64,000 nt of DNA from Pseudomonas neustonica. Lineage in GTDB: Bacteria; Pseudomonadota; Gammaproteobacteria; Pseudomonadales; Pseudomonadaceae. How positions within the stretch are numbered: the first letter of the stretch is position 1; every line of letters begins with the position of its first letter. This document shows, one piece after another, positions 7,782 to 15,196 of the stretch. The stretch spans positions 248,001-312,000 of the forward strand of contig NZ_RKKU01000001.1 in NCBI RefSeq assembly GCF_003797945.1. Reading direction: 5' to 3'. Under the pieces are notes generated by a model. The model searched no databases. It had not been told where the DNA came from and saw only the letters and a list, made by a program, of their open reading frames with translations. The position numbers and the translations under genes are program-made.

Positions 7782-8630
7782 ATGCAAAATCTACAGGGCA
7801 AAGTAGCGGCTATTACCGGCGGCGGCAGTGGGTTGGGTCGTGAATTTGCGCTGTGTTGCGCAGCACGCGGCATGAAGCTGGTGCTGGGTGATGTAGATGA
7901 AGCAGGCATGCAGGAAACCCTGCGCGTGGTCGAAGCCGCGTACCCGGGCACGCCAGCCGCGACCATGCGGCTGGACGTATCCAAGCTGGAGCAAGTGCAG
8001 GCCTTTGCCGATCTGTGCAAAAGCGAATTTGGCGCCGCGCATTTGATCTTTAACAACGCTGGCGTAAGCGTCGGTGGTCCGGCTTGGGAAAATACCGTTG
8101 CGGACTGGGAATGGGTAATGGGCGTCAATCTGTATGGCGTGGTCTGGGGCGTTAAAGTCTTCACCCCAATGTTTATCGAGCAGGGCGAAGGTCACATTAT
8201 CAATACCGCCTCCGCAGCTGGCTGGTTGAATGGCCCGAGCATGTCGATTTACAACGTCACCAAGCACTCGGTCGTTGCTTTGTCAGAAACCCTGGCGCTG
8301 GACCTGCAAGACATCGGTGCCAAAGTCGGCGTAACCTGCCTCTGCCCGGCCTTCTTCCCCACCGGCATCTCCGATTCGCAGCGCAACCGGCCTGCGGATA
8401 TGGCAGATACCATCACGCCCAGCGAGATGATGCTCAAACGCACCGAAATGACCAAAGCCGCAGTGCAAAAGGGCAAGATTCAAGCGCCGGACATCGCCGA
8501 GCAAACCCTCAAGGCGGTAGAAGCTGACCAGTTCTACGTATTCCCGCACCGCAAGATCAAGCAGCTGATCGGCCTGCGTGCCCAAGCGGCGGATGCTGAA
8601 ACCACCGTGTTCGACTCAATGAATCCCTGA
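7782..8630 (+). CDS. Short-chain dehydrogenase/reductase (SDR)
   Basis: A 282-residue classical-type SDR. The nucleotide-binding motif is TGGGSGLG (about 13-20), followed by NNAG (about 91-94), the catalytic Ser in NTASAAG and YNVTK (Tyr and Lys four apart). The C-terminus is longer than in minimal SDRs and ends in a segment with FYVFPHRKIKQLIG, common in SDRs annotated as acting on long-chain or steroid-like alcohols. A strong AGAGGAG precedes the ATG. It is convergent with the phaG-like gene across a hairpin. The substrate cannot be predicted. Confidence 0.88.
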   Translation: MQNLQGKVAAITGGGSGLGREFALCCAARGMKLVLGDVDEAGMQETLRVVEAAYPGTPAATMRLDVSKLEQVQAFADLCKSEFGAAHLIFNNAGVSVGGPAWENTVADWEWVMGVNLYGVVWGVKVFTPMFIEQGEGHIINTASAAGWLNGPSMSIYNVTKHSVVALSETLALDLQDIGAKVGVTCLCPAFFPTGISDSQRNRPADMADTITPSEMMLKRTEMTKAAVQKGKIQAPDIAEQTLKAVEADQFYVFPHRKIKQLIGLRAQAADAETTVFDSMNP

Positions 8631-8639
8631 TCGCCGCGA

Positions 8640-8672
8640 CAGCCTGCAGCTCTTTTTTTTGAGTGCAGGCTG
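8640..8672. terminator. Hairpin with octa-T loop between convergent genes
   Basis: CAGCCTGCA (8640-8648) pairs with TGCAGGCTG (8664-8672), and the inner CTC/GAG extends the stem to 12 bp with one bulged G. The loop is eight T residues. It sits exactly between the stop codons of the convergent SDR and phaG-like genes, as expected for a bidirectional transcription stop, though no T-run follows the stem on either strand. Confidence 0.5.
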
Positions 8673-8673
8673 T

Positions 8674-9549
8674 TCAGCCAACCATCGCCAGCCGGTGATG
8701 TGGCTGGTGTATTGTCTGCTGGGCCTCGCCAAACACAAATTCTTCGATTGCCGCTCTGGTGTCCTGCCAGGCTGTCTTGTGCTCCAAGTCCAGAAAGTGC
8801 CCGGTATGCGCGATACGCACGAAGGTCGCGCGGGGCGCCAGATCAGCAAAGTGCAGCGCATCATCCACGCTGGTGTACTTGTCCCAGGTTCCATTGATAA
8901 ACAGCAGCGGAATATCAATATTGCTCACGCAACTCATGTACTGACTACTGTCCAGCTCCAGCACCTGGCGAATATGCAGCAACATCTGCGCGTACTCATG
9001 CTCATCCAGACTGCTGACATGTCGGAAGTTGCAGCGTTTGAACAGCGGTGGCAGGTGCTCGCCAATGGTTTCATTGATCAGATTGCCGATCTGCTGACGA
9101 TCACAGGCAGCAAGATAGGTTTTGCCGCGTGATAGATAGTCATGCATCGCCGGGTTGATGATGGGCGAGAAAGAGGTGATTGTCGCGCGCTTGATGCGAT
9201 CAGGGCGCTGGGCCAGTGCCAGCATGGTAGCGACCCCGCCCCAAGAGAAGGACAGCACTTGGTCAACACAGAAATGTTCAATCAGATCCAGCAGGATCAG
9301 CGCCTCATCTTCTTTGCCGATTAGCAGGTGGTTGCTGTTGTGTGCCCGTGAATGCCCACTGTAAGGTTGATCAAAGAGTACAACGTTGAATAGTGGCCTC
9401 AGATAGCGCAAGGTCTGCCCGAAGGACGCACTTGTCGCCAGTGAGCCATTGACTAGGATGATGGTCGATTCGGCGGTGGGATTGGGGTAGAACCAGGTGT
9501 GCACCTTTAAATCTCGGTGCACGCGAATAACGGCTTTTTCAGCGCACAT
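8674..9549 (-). CDS. phaG: PhaG-like (R)-3-hydroxyacyl-ACP:CoA transacylase / thioesterase (RhlA/PhaG family)
   Basis: A 291-residue alpha/beta-hydrolase. Pseudomonad PhaG proteins, as I remember them, share the segments TIILVNGSLATSASF, FNVVLFDQPYSG, LSFSWGG (nucleophile Ser102), YLAACDRQQIGNLINETIG and TGHFLDLE (His). The acyltransferase H-X4-D motif is present as HVSSLD, a feature linked to PhaG more than RhlA. PhaG diverts (R)-3-hydroxyacyl-ACP from fatty acid synthesis to polyhydroxyalkanoate precursors; RhlA makes the rhamnolipid lipid dimer. I set the start at 9549 because it aligns with the family N-terminus and has GAGG upstream; in-frame extension further upstream is repeat DNA. No rhlB or PHA synthase is adjacent. 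Confidence 0.85.
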   Translation of the reverse strand: MCAEKAVIRVHRDLKVHTWFYPNPTAESTIILVNGSLATSASFGQTLRYLRPLFNVVLFDQPYSGHSRAHNSNHLLIGKEDEALILLDLIEHFCVDQVLSFSWGGVATMLALAQRPDRIKRATITSFSPIINPAMHDYLSRGKTYLAACDRQQIGNLINETIGEHLPPLFKRCNFRHVSSLDEHEYAQMLLHIRQVLELDSSQYMSCVSNIDIPLLFINGTWDKYTSVDDALHFADLAPRATFVRIAHTGHFLDLEHKTAWQDTRAAIEEFVFGEAQQTIHQPHHRLAMVG

Positions 9550-9719
9550 GGGTACCTCGGCGTCAGTCTGTTGGCGTGCGCCTTGGCACACGGGTCTGGA
9601 AATGACACCAGCTAACCCCACGGAGGTTACAGGGGTGTTGCATGGCTGTACCGCTGGGGCAATCTTCATGCAGATGTAATGTAGGGCGGTGCGCTGAGCG
9701 GGAATCGCTGAACTGATCG

Positions 9720-9965
9720 CTGCCATGCTCGGCGTGGGAATGCAGCGCGGGGCGCTTAGCATCCCTCCTGCTACCCGAGTCGCCCAGAATGCGTGCGTTC
9801 CCACGCCGAGCATGGGAACGATCATGTAGTAGAGCACGCTGCCGCGGGATTCCGGTCGTTCCCGCGCTCCGCGTGGGAATGCAGTCCAGGACGCTCAGCG
9901 TCCCTGCTGCAACCAGCGTTACTCAGACCGTGCGCGTTCCCGCGCTGGAGCATGGGTACGATCTA
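9720..9965. repeat. Cluster of REP-like palindromic repeats
   Basis: Several copies of a GTTCCC(A/G)CGC...GGGAAC-type palindrome lie here in both orientations. CCATGCTCGGCGTGGGAA (9723-9740) and its exact reverse complement (9798-9815) form an 18-bp inverted repeat with a 57-bp spacer. A third copy (9859-9879) folds to a 9-bp stem and is followed by a GGACGC-TCA-GCGTCC hairpin (9889-9903). A fourth copy (about 9932-9963) resembles the second as a direct repeat, including the trailing GATC. This is typical of dispersed REP/BIME-like elements in pseudomonads. Confidence 0.75.
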
Positions 9966-10152
9966 CGGGAGGACCATGCCCAGCCGAAATCAGGCCCGTG
10001 CAACACTCGCCCTAAAGTTATTCCTCACCCCGTCGATAAATAGTCATCGGCGGAGCATCTGATTGGCGTCAAAACCATGTCAGGTGCGTTTAGGGTGTTC
10101 TGGGTTAGCTGAGCGCTTGCAAAGCACAGCAAAAATAATTCAGCAAAAACCC

Positions 10153-10179
10153 TAAAGGTCCTGACAGGGATGCCGATAA
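10153..10179 (+). promoter_or_regulatory. FliA (sigma-28) promoter of fliC
   Basis: TAAAGGTC (10153-10160), an 11-base spacer and a perfect GCCGATAA (10172-10179) match the flagellar sigma-28 consensus TAAAGTTT-N11-GCCGATAA. It lies about 90 bp before the fliC start, as expected for the late-class flagellin gene. Confidence 0.92.
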
Positions 10180-10270
10180 AGTAATCGAATGCGAACTCAA
10201 TGGGTGCCTGGGCAAAGCCGGCCCGCGAGTCGCAAGCTCAGGCAAACAACACTAGGTCGAGGTATTTATC

Positions 10271-11692
10271 ATGGCTCTTACAGTCAACAGCAACATCGCT
10301 TCCCTGAACGCTCAGCGTAACCTGAGCTCGTCTTCCAGCAACCTGTCTACTTCTCTGGAGCGTCTGTCTTCCGGTTCGCGCATCAACAGCGCCAAAGATG
10401 ATGCTGCTGGCCTGCAGATATCCAACCGTCTGACCAGTCAGATCAACGGTCTGGGTGTTGCGGTAAAAAACGCAAACGATGGTATCTCTATCGCGCAGAC
10501 CGCTGAAGGTGCTTTGCAAGAGTCTACAAATATCCTCCAGCGCATGCGTGATCTGTCTCTTCAGGCTGCCAACGGTAGCAACAGCGATGTAGACCGTGAT
10601 TCACTGCAGAAAGAAGTTTCTTCATTGCAAAGCGAGCTAACTCGAATCGCTGATACGACTTCATTCGGTACTCAGAAGCTGCTGGACGGGACTTTTGGAA
10701 GTAAGAGCTTCCAAGTGGGTTCTAACGCAAATGAGACTATCTCAGTAAGCTTGTCAGATGCATCAAGCGGCAAACTTGGTGAGAACGTGAAATCTGGTGC
10801 TGGTGGTGTGTTCGGTGCAGCGGCTGCTGCCGGTACGGCGTATGGCGTTGCTACTGGTGCAACCGACATGGTATTGAGCGGCAACCTCGGCACCTCTGTT
10901 GGAACTGACGTCTCAACACAAAACGCAAAGGATGCAGCAGCTACACTTAACGCTTTGGGGACGGGTGTCGAAGTATCTACTAAGGTCTCTGTAGAATTAG
11001 CGAACTTTACTGCAGCTGACACAGGTACGTTGTTTGTTGGGGATACAGAGTATGATCTCAGCAAATACAATGGCAGTGCGAAGGAGCTTGCAGCTGCTAT
11101 CGGCAAAGATGGCTATTCTGCAACGTTTGATAGCACTACCAATAAGCTCACTGTTTCAGCTGAAGGCGTAGAAGGTATTCGTGCTGAAGGTACTGCCTCT
11201 GGTACGTTGACTATTGCTAATGCAACCGGGGGCACTGTTGGCGCTAGCGATGTTGTGGACGTGGGCGGAGTGGTTGTTAACTCTGAGCTTAAGTTCAGTT
11301 CGAGCGATGCTTTCACTGTGACTGGTGGGACTGGTACTACTGCGGCCATTACTTCGGCAGGCACTACGTCAACTTTGGCCTCGGTTAACACTATCGACAT
11401 TAGGTCTCAGGACGGTGCTCAAGACGCACTCTCCATTATTGATGCGGCTTTGGCTAGTATCGACAGCCAGCGAGCTGACCTCGGTGCGGTACAGAATCGT
11501 TTTGATTCGACCATCAGCAATCTGCAAAACATTGGTGAGAACGCTTCAGCAGCACGCGCTCGCATCATGGATACCGACTACGCTGCTGAGTCTGCCAACC
11601 TGGCCAAAAACCAGATCATGCAGCAGGCTGGTACTGCGATGCTGGCTCAGGCCAACCAGTTGCCACAGGCGGTCCTCAGCCTGTTGGGCTAA
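10271..11692 (+). CDS. fliC: Flagellin FliC
   Basis: A 473-residue flagellin. The N-terminal D0/D1 region ([18 protein letters not shown] onward, about 1-165) and the C-terminal D1/D0 region (about 385-473, ending [14 protein letters not shown]) are conserved. The middle (about 170-380) is rich in Gly, Ala, Ser and Thr and is the surface-exposed variable part. It polymerises into the filament after export through the flagellar secretion system, capped by FliD and escorted by FliS. The gene is monocistronic or attenuated: it has its own FliA promoter and a 20-bp palindrome follows the stop. It is longer than a-type flagellins of about 390 residues; glycosylation genes are not adjacent. Confidence 0.98.
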   Translation: MALTVNSNIASLNAQRNLSSSSSNLSTSLERLSSGSRINSAKDDAAGLQISNRLTSQINGLGVAVKNANDGISIAQTAEGALQESTNILQRMRDLSLQAANGSNSDVDRDSLQKEVSSLQSELTRIADTTSFGTQKLLDGTFGSKSFQVGSNANETISVSLSDASSGKLGENVKSGAGGVFGAAAAAGTAYGVATGATDMVLSGNLGTSVGTDVSTQNAKDAAATLNALGTGVEVSTKVSVELANFTAADTGTLFVGDTEYDLSKYNGSAKELAAAIGKDGYSATFDSTTNKLTVSAEGVEGIRAEGTASGTLTIANATGGTVGASDVVDVGGVVVNSELKFSSSDAFTVTGGTGTTAAITSAGTTSTLASVNTIDIRSQDGAQDALSIIDAALASIDSQRADLGAVQNRFDSTISNLQNIGENASAARARIMDTDYAAESANLAKNQIMQQAGTAMLAQANQLPQAVLSLLG

Positions 11693-11716
11693 GGGTAAAC
11701 TGAGGTAATATTGCGT

Positions 11717-11736
11717 AGAGAGGGCGCGCCCTCTCT
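11717..11736 (+). terminator. 20-bp palindrome after fliC
   Basis: AGAGAGGGCGCGCCCTCTCT is a perfect 20-base palindrome 24 bp after the fliC stop and about 30 bp before flaG. It is followed by a T/C-rich tract (CCGCTTTCTCCTTT). It probably terminates or attenuates the abundant fliC transcript, letting a fraction read through into flaG. Confidence 0.7.
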
Positions 11737-11764
11737 CCGCTTTCTCCTTTGTGAGGTACGCGCC

Positions 11765-12169
11765 ATGGATATGGGTGTAATTAAACCGTTTGAAGTAACC
11801 CGCTCTGCGCCAAGCGCTGCGGCGGTGGAAGCGGGCGCCGGCAAGGGCCAAGCAATAAGGCAGATGGACGCTGCACAATCAGCATCAGCGCCGCAACCGG
11901 TAGAGACACAAACCCCTGAAGCGGTAGAGCAAAGCCCGGAAGTAGAACGCGATCAACTGCAGACAGCAGTGACTGATCTCCAGGATTTTATCCAGTCGGT
12001 ACGCCGAGACATCAATTTCAATCTTGATGAAGACAGTGGCCGAGTGGTGGTTAATGTAACCGAGGCAGCCAGTGGTGATGTGATTCGCCAGCTTCCCTCG
12101 GAAGAGGCATTGCGATTGTCGGAAAATCTTTCTGAAATCCGCAGTTTATTGTTTGAAGCCAAGGCCTGA
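11765..12169 (+). CDS. flaG: FlaG family flagellar protein
   Basis: A 134-residue FlaG-type protein. The N-terminal half is a low-complexity Ala/Pro/Glu-rich linker. The C-terminal domain (about 60-134) contains the family signature, with a DINFNLDEDSGRVVVNVT strand pair and a GDVIRQLPSEEALRLSENL helix. FlaG affects filament length and sits between fliC and fliD in pseudomonads and vibrios. The start at 11765 has GAGG 9 bases upstream; in-frame codons further upstream lie in the fliC terminator region. Confidence 0.9.
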   Translation: MDMGVIKPFEVTRSAPSAAAVEAGAGKGQAIRQMDAAQSASAPQPVETQTPEAVEQSPEVERDQLQTAVTDLQDFIQSVRRDINFNLDEDSGRVVVNVTEAASGDVIRQLPSEEALRLSENLSEIRSLLFEAKA

Positions 12170-12194
12170 CTAACTGCTTGGCTATGCCGGTTGG

Positions 12195-12210
12195 TGGCAT
12201 GGGATTTGCT
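12195..12210 (+). promoter_or_regulatory. Sigma-54 promoter before fliD
   Basis: TGGCATGGGATTTGCT has the invariant GG (12196-12197) and GC (12208-12209) exactly 10 bases apart and closely matches TGGCACG-N4-TTGCW. It lies 64 bp before the fliD start, in line with FleQ/RpoN-dependent control of fliD in pseudomonads. Confidence 0.85.
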
Positions 12211-12273
12211 TTCTTTCCGGAAACGTACGTTCGGCAAGCGAACCGTCAATAATCGGTCGCAGAGGGTAAAGTC

Positions 12274-13740
12274 ATGGCAATTACCGGTATCGGCTCTGGT
12301 TTAGATATCAATAGTTTAGTTGGCGCTCTGGTCAACGCAGATGCGGCTCCCAAAACGGCGCAGCTGGATCGGCTCGAGAAAGCCACCACCACCAAAGTGT
12401 CGGCACTCGGACAATTCCGCAGTGCGCTATCTACTTTCCAGGCCGCCCTTGAAAAGCTTAACGATCCTGCACTCTTTGAAAAGCGCAGCGCCACCTCCAG
12501 TGCGACGGATAACGTCAGTATCTCGGCCAGCTCCAAAGCTGTTGCTGGCAATTATAACGTGCAGGTATTTAACCTAGCGCAGACCGGTAAGGTAGCTTTG
12601 GCAGGGTTTGATAACGCTACCGATGCACTGGGTACTGGCACCCTTACCATCAGTGTTGGCGATGAGTCGCTGGACATTGATGTGCCTGAGGGCGGTAACA
12701 GTTTGGCTAATATCCGCGATGCAATTAACAAGGCCGGCAAAGAGAGCGGTCTGAGCGCGACTATTGTTAATGATCCAAGCGGTGAGGGTGGTGCACGGCT
12801 GGTATTGAGCTCTAGCAAGTCGGGTACTGGTAATGATATCAGCGTGGCTGTATCGGCAGATGCTGCGGGCGAGCTTGGTAAGCTGGCATTTACTCCGCCA
12901 TCTGGTGTTGATGCTAATTTTGAGCCAACCTCTGCAGATGCAAACGATCCGCGAGCCGCGCGCGTCATTAGCTATTCTCGAGATGCCAATTTCGCCATTG
13001 ATGGTTTGAATCTCAGCAGCGCCAGCAATACCGTTGAAAACGCCATCGAAGGCGTGACTTTGACACTCAAAAGCGCGCAATCGGCTGAGTCGCTGGCGAA
13101 TGCTGAAAGCATTAACGTAGGTGTGGCTGAGGATAAGGTTGGTGTTCGCAAATCGATCACTGATTTCGTCGATGCATACAACAAGATGCTTGGCAGCGTA
13201 AATGCTCTAACCAACGTCACAGCTGTTGGCGGTGATAATTCTGAACCTTTAGTGGCAGCTTTGGTGGGTGATTCTTCTGTGCGCTCATTTATGAGCAGCA
13301 TGCGTGGCGAGTTGGGCTCTCCGGCGAGTGGTGATGGTATTCGTGTTTTGTCCGAGCTAGGTATTACTACTCAGCGTGACGGTAAGCTGGCAGTGGATGA
13401 CACCAAGCTGGATGAGGCACTGGAAAGTAATTTTGAACAGGTAAATGCTTTTTTCACTGGCGATGAAGGATTGATGGCGCGTCTGGAAAGCAAGGTTAAG
13501 CCATATACGGAAACTGGTGGTTTGTTGGAAAATCGTACCAAAGCGTTGCAGAACACACTGTCAGGGCGCGGTGGGGTGGACGAGCAGCGCGAAGCCCTAA
13601 CTCTCCGCTTGGGTAAACTGGAAGCACGCTTGTTCGCACAGTTTAATGCTATGGATACGCTAATCTCCCAACTGAGTAGTACAGGTGGGTTTCTTGACGC
13701 TCAACTCGACAGTCTCCCCGGCTTCGTGAAAAAGGATTAA
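12274..13740 (+). CDS. fliD: Flagellar filament cap protein FliD
   Basis: A 488-residue hook-associated protein 2. The N-terminal FliD_N domain opens MAITGIGSGLDINSLVGALVNAD, with a coiled segment to about residue 100. The central region (about 110-330) is the variable cap body. The C-terminal domain has the SITDFVDAYNKMLG helix and ends with coiled-coil repeats (LGKLEARLFAQFNAMDTLISQL). It caps the growing filament and also acts as a mucin adhesin in P. aeruginosa. An AGAGGGT ribosome site precedes the ATG, and the gene is headed by its own sigma-54 box. fliS follows after 3 bp. Confidence 0.97.
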   Translation: MAITGIGSGLDINSLVGALVNADAAPKTAQLDRLEKATTTKVSALGQFRSALSTFQAALEKLNDPALFEKRSATSSATDNVSISASSKAVAGNYNVQVFNLAQTGKVALAGFDNATDALGTGTLTISVGDESLDIDVPEGGNSLANIRDAINKAGKESGLSATIVNDPSGEGGARLVLSSSKSGTGNDISVAVSADAAGELGKLAFTPPSGVDANFEPTSADANDPRAARVISYSRDANFAIDGLNLSSASNTVENAIEGVTLTLKSAQSAESLANAESINVGVAEDKVGVRKSITDFVDAYNKMLGSVNALTNVTAVGGDNSEPLVAALVGDSSVRSFMSSMRGELGSPASGDGIRVLSELGITTQRDGKLAVDDTKLDEALESNFEQVNAFFTGDEGLMARLESKVKPYTETGGLLENRTKALQNTLSGRGGVDEQREALTLRLGKLEARLFAQFNAMDTLISQLSSTGGFLDAQLDSLPGFVKKD

Positions 13741-13743
13741 GCA

Positions 13744-14112
13744 ATGGCTAGCCCAATCGACACCTACAAGCAGGTTAATATTTCGCAAGAAGTATCCCAG
13801 TATCGCGCCGTGCAACTGCTGCTGGACGGCGCTATTGAGCGCCTCAAATTAGCCCGTCACGCGCAGGCAACCGGTAACCCTGAACGACGCGGTGTGGCGG
13901 TGAGCAGCACCATCAGCATCATCGGGGCACTTCAGGCGTCGTTGGATAAAGATATGGGCGGCGAGATCGCCGAAAATCTTGATGCACTTTACGATTATAT
14001 GACCCGTAAGCTAGCTGGTGTCGCCTTGGATGACACGCCGCGCTCGCTCGATGAGGTTCAGCAGTTGTTAAATGAGATCAAAGAAGCTTGGGATGCCATT
14101 GAACCTGCTTGA
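13744..14112 (+). CDS. fliS: Flagellin export chaperone FliS, first copy
   Basis: A 122-residue all-helical FliS-family protein directly after fliD (3-bp gap), hence co-transcribed with it. Motifs include [22 protein letters not shown] near the N-terminus, the helix [21 protein letters not shown], and [13 protein letters not shown], which is the family's most conserved segment. FliS binds the disordered C-terminus of flagellin in the cytoplasm and prevents early polymerisation. It is more divergent at its N-terminus than the second copy, which suggests the two may have specialised. Confidence 0.93.
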   Translation: MASPIDTYKQVNISQEVSQYRAVQLLLDGAIERLKLARHAQATGNPERRGVAVSSTISIIGALQASLDKDMGGEIAENLDALYDYMTRKLAGVALDDTPRSLDEVQQLLNEIKEAWDAIEPA

Positions 14113-14163
14113 TTGATCGCTCTTTAATACAGAACTTCCACGTTTAAGCTGCTTATTTGGGTA

Positions 14164-14200
14164 TGCACTGCTTCTGCTTCTGCTTCTGCTTCTGCATCTG
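14164..14200 (+). repeat. CTTCTG hexamer microsatellite between the two fliS genes
   Basis: Four perfect tandem copies of CTTCTG are followed by one degenerate copy (CATCTG). It lies in the non-coding gap between fliS copies, upstream of the FliA-like box for the second copy. Because it is not in a coding frame and the unit is six bases, a copy number change would alter spacing rather than phase. Confidence 0.8.
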
Positions 14201-14283
14201 CATGCGCAAGTAGGCCGCGCTTGCGATGGGACGGCTATCTTCGCTAGGCTGTTATATATGTTGTTCTTTTTAGCAAATTCGCC

Positions 14284-14309
14284 TCAAGTTTCCCCCGCGC
14301 TGCCGATAT
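14284..14309 (+). promoter_or_regulatory. FliA (sigma-28)-like promoter before the second fliS
   Basis: TCAAGTTT (14284-14291), 10 bases, then GCCGATAT (14302-14309). The two half-sites match the sigma-28 consensus well, but the spacer is one base shorter than in the fliC promoter. It is 37 bp before the second fliS start, suggesting late-class expression of the second fliS and fliT-like genes. Confidence 0.6.
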
Positions 14310-14345
14310 AAACATCATGTGCCATCTATCTTCAGGATATGCCCC

Positions 14346-14729
14346 ATGAATGCTTATGCCGCGATGAAGCAGTACCAAACCGTCAACGTTAACGCGCAGA
14401 TCAGTGAAGCTGATCCGCATCGTTTGATCCAGATGCTGATGGATGGTGGTTTGCAACGTGTAGCTCAGGCCAAGGGTGCCATGCAGCATAGCAACGTGGC
14501 GTTGAAAGGTGAGCAGATTGGTAAGGCTATCGCGATAATTGGTGGCCTGCGTGAATCGCTGGACCACAAGCAGGGCGGTGAGGTTGCTGGTAATCTCGAT
14601 AGCCTCTATGCTTTCATGCAGCAGCGTTTAAGCCAGGCTAATTTGCGTAACGAAGTGGCATTACTGGATGAGGTGACCGAACTGCTGCGTGAAGTTAAAT
14701 CCGGCTGGGACGGCATTCGCCAATCTTGA
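14346..14729 (+). CDS. fliS2: Flagellin export chaperone FliS, second copy
   Basis: A 127-residue FliS with the canonical opening (MNAYAAMKQYQTVNVNAQIS) and the helix pattern PHRLIQMLMDGGLQRVAQA, then GEQIGKAIAIIGGLRESLDH and NLDSLYAFMQQRL. It is closer to textbook FliS than the first copy. It sits 234 bp downstream with its own candidate FliA promoter, and is followed by the fliT-like gene after 11 bp. The true start is the ATG at 14346, with AGGA upstream. Confidence 0.93.
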   Translation: MNAYAAMKQYQTVNVNAQISEADPHRLIQMLMDGGLQRVAQAKGAMQHSNVALKGEQIGKAIAIIGGLRESLDHKQGGEVAGNLDSLYAFMQQRLSQANLRNEVALLDEVTELLREVKSGWDGIRQS

Positions 14730-14740
14730 GGAGCACTCCG

Positions 14741-15037
14741 ATGGCTAATGCCGTTGAACAAATCCAAAACACGCACGAATCCTTGATCTCTGCTGTGCAG
14801 GCCGGCGACTGGCAGCAAGTAGGCGAGCTGGATCGGCTTTGCCGTCTGCAGGTCCAGCAAGCTATGCAGGACCCGCAGCGTGACGATCAGCAAATTGCTG
14901 ACGTACTGGAGCATCTGAGCGGTACTTACCGTGAGGTCGTTGCCTTGTGCCAGGCAGTGCAAGGCAAGCTGGCGGAGGAGTTGCAGGGGTTACAGAAAAG
15001 CCGTCAGGGTGCCAAGGTATACCAGATGTTTGACTGA
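14741..15037 (+). CDS. fliT: FliT-like flagellar chaperone (position of P. aeruginosa FleP)
   Basis: A 98-residue helical protein. The pattern NAVEQIQNTHESLISAVQAGDW, LDRLCRLQVQQAM and the closing YREVVALCQAVQGKLAEELQ is typical of FliT-like export chaperones, which bind FliD and FlhDC-type regulators in enterics. In P. aeruginosa the gene at this position (between fliS and fleQ) is called fleP. It starts 11 bp after the second fliS, with GAGGAG upstream. Sequence conservation in this family is weak, so the name rests partly on position. Confidence 0.8.
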   Translation: MANAVEQIQNTHESLISAVQAGDWQQVGELDRLCRLQVQQAMQDPQRDDQQIADVLEHLSGTYREVVALCQAVQGKLAEELQGLQKSRQGAKVYQMFD

Positions 15038-15083
15038 AGGACTCTGACTGCAAATAATTAGCCAACTTTGCTGCGCCAACTAT

Positions 15084-15112
15084 TTGACTGTTGCGTCATT
15101 TCTGACTACATT
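15084..15112 (+). promoter_or_regulatory. Candidate sigma-70 promoter of fleQ
   Basis: TTGACT (15084-15089) and TACATT (15107-15112) are separated by an ideal 17 bases, 85 bp before the fleQ start. FleQ sits at the top of the cascade and is expected to use sigma-70, and no GG-N10-GC box is visible here. Confidence 0.5.
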
Positions 15113-15196
15113 TAAGCCCAATATAATAGAGTGTGGCTCGGTGCTATCATTATGCCGTGTCCTACCTAGTGCGCCCACAGGAAAGCCCCCCTGCCT

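Larger units (their letters stand above)
9550..10270. other. Long intergenic region: REP-like palindromes and fliC control region
   Basis: These 721 bp hold no credible gene. The left part (9720-9965) contains REP-like palindromes, listed separately. The right part (about 9990-10270) is the fliC upstream region, with the FliA promoter at 10153-10179, a leader of about 85 bases, and a GAGG ribosome binding sequence. Frames that cross the palindromes translate into Arg/Pro/Trp-rich repeats and are not genes. Confidence 0.6.

Noticed and set aside
8674-9837. Longer 387-codon version of the phaG-like gene
   Set aside because: The first 96 codons lie in REP-like DNA and do not align to the family; the ATG at 9549 has a ribosome site and matches the PhaG N-terminus.
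9789-10062. Short plus-strand frames over the REP-like cluster
   Set aside because: Translations are repeats of the palindromes (RSHAEHGND-like) with no ribosome site.
14164-14200. CTTCTG repeats as a possible CRISPR or phase-variation tract
   Set aside because: Units are 6 bp with no spacers, and they are outside any coding frame, so neither CRISPR nor frame-switching applies.
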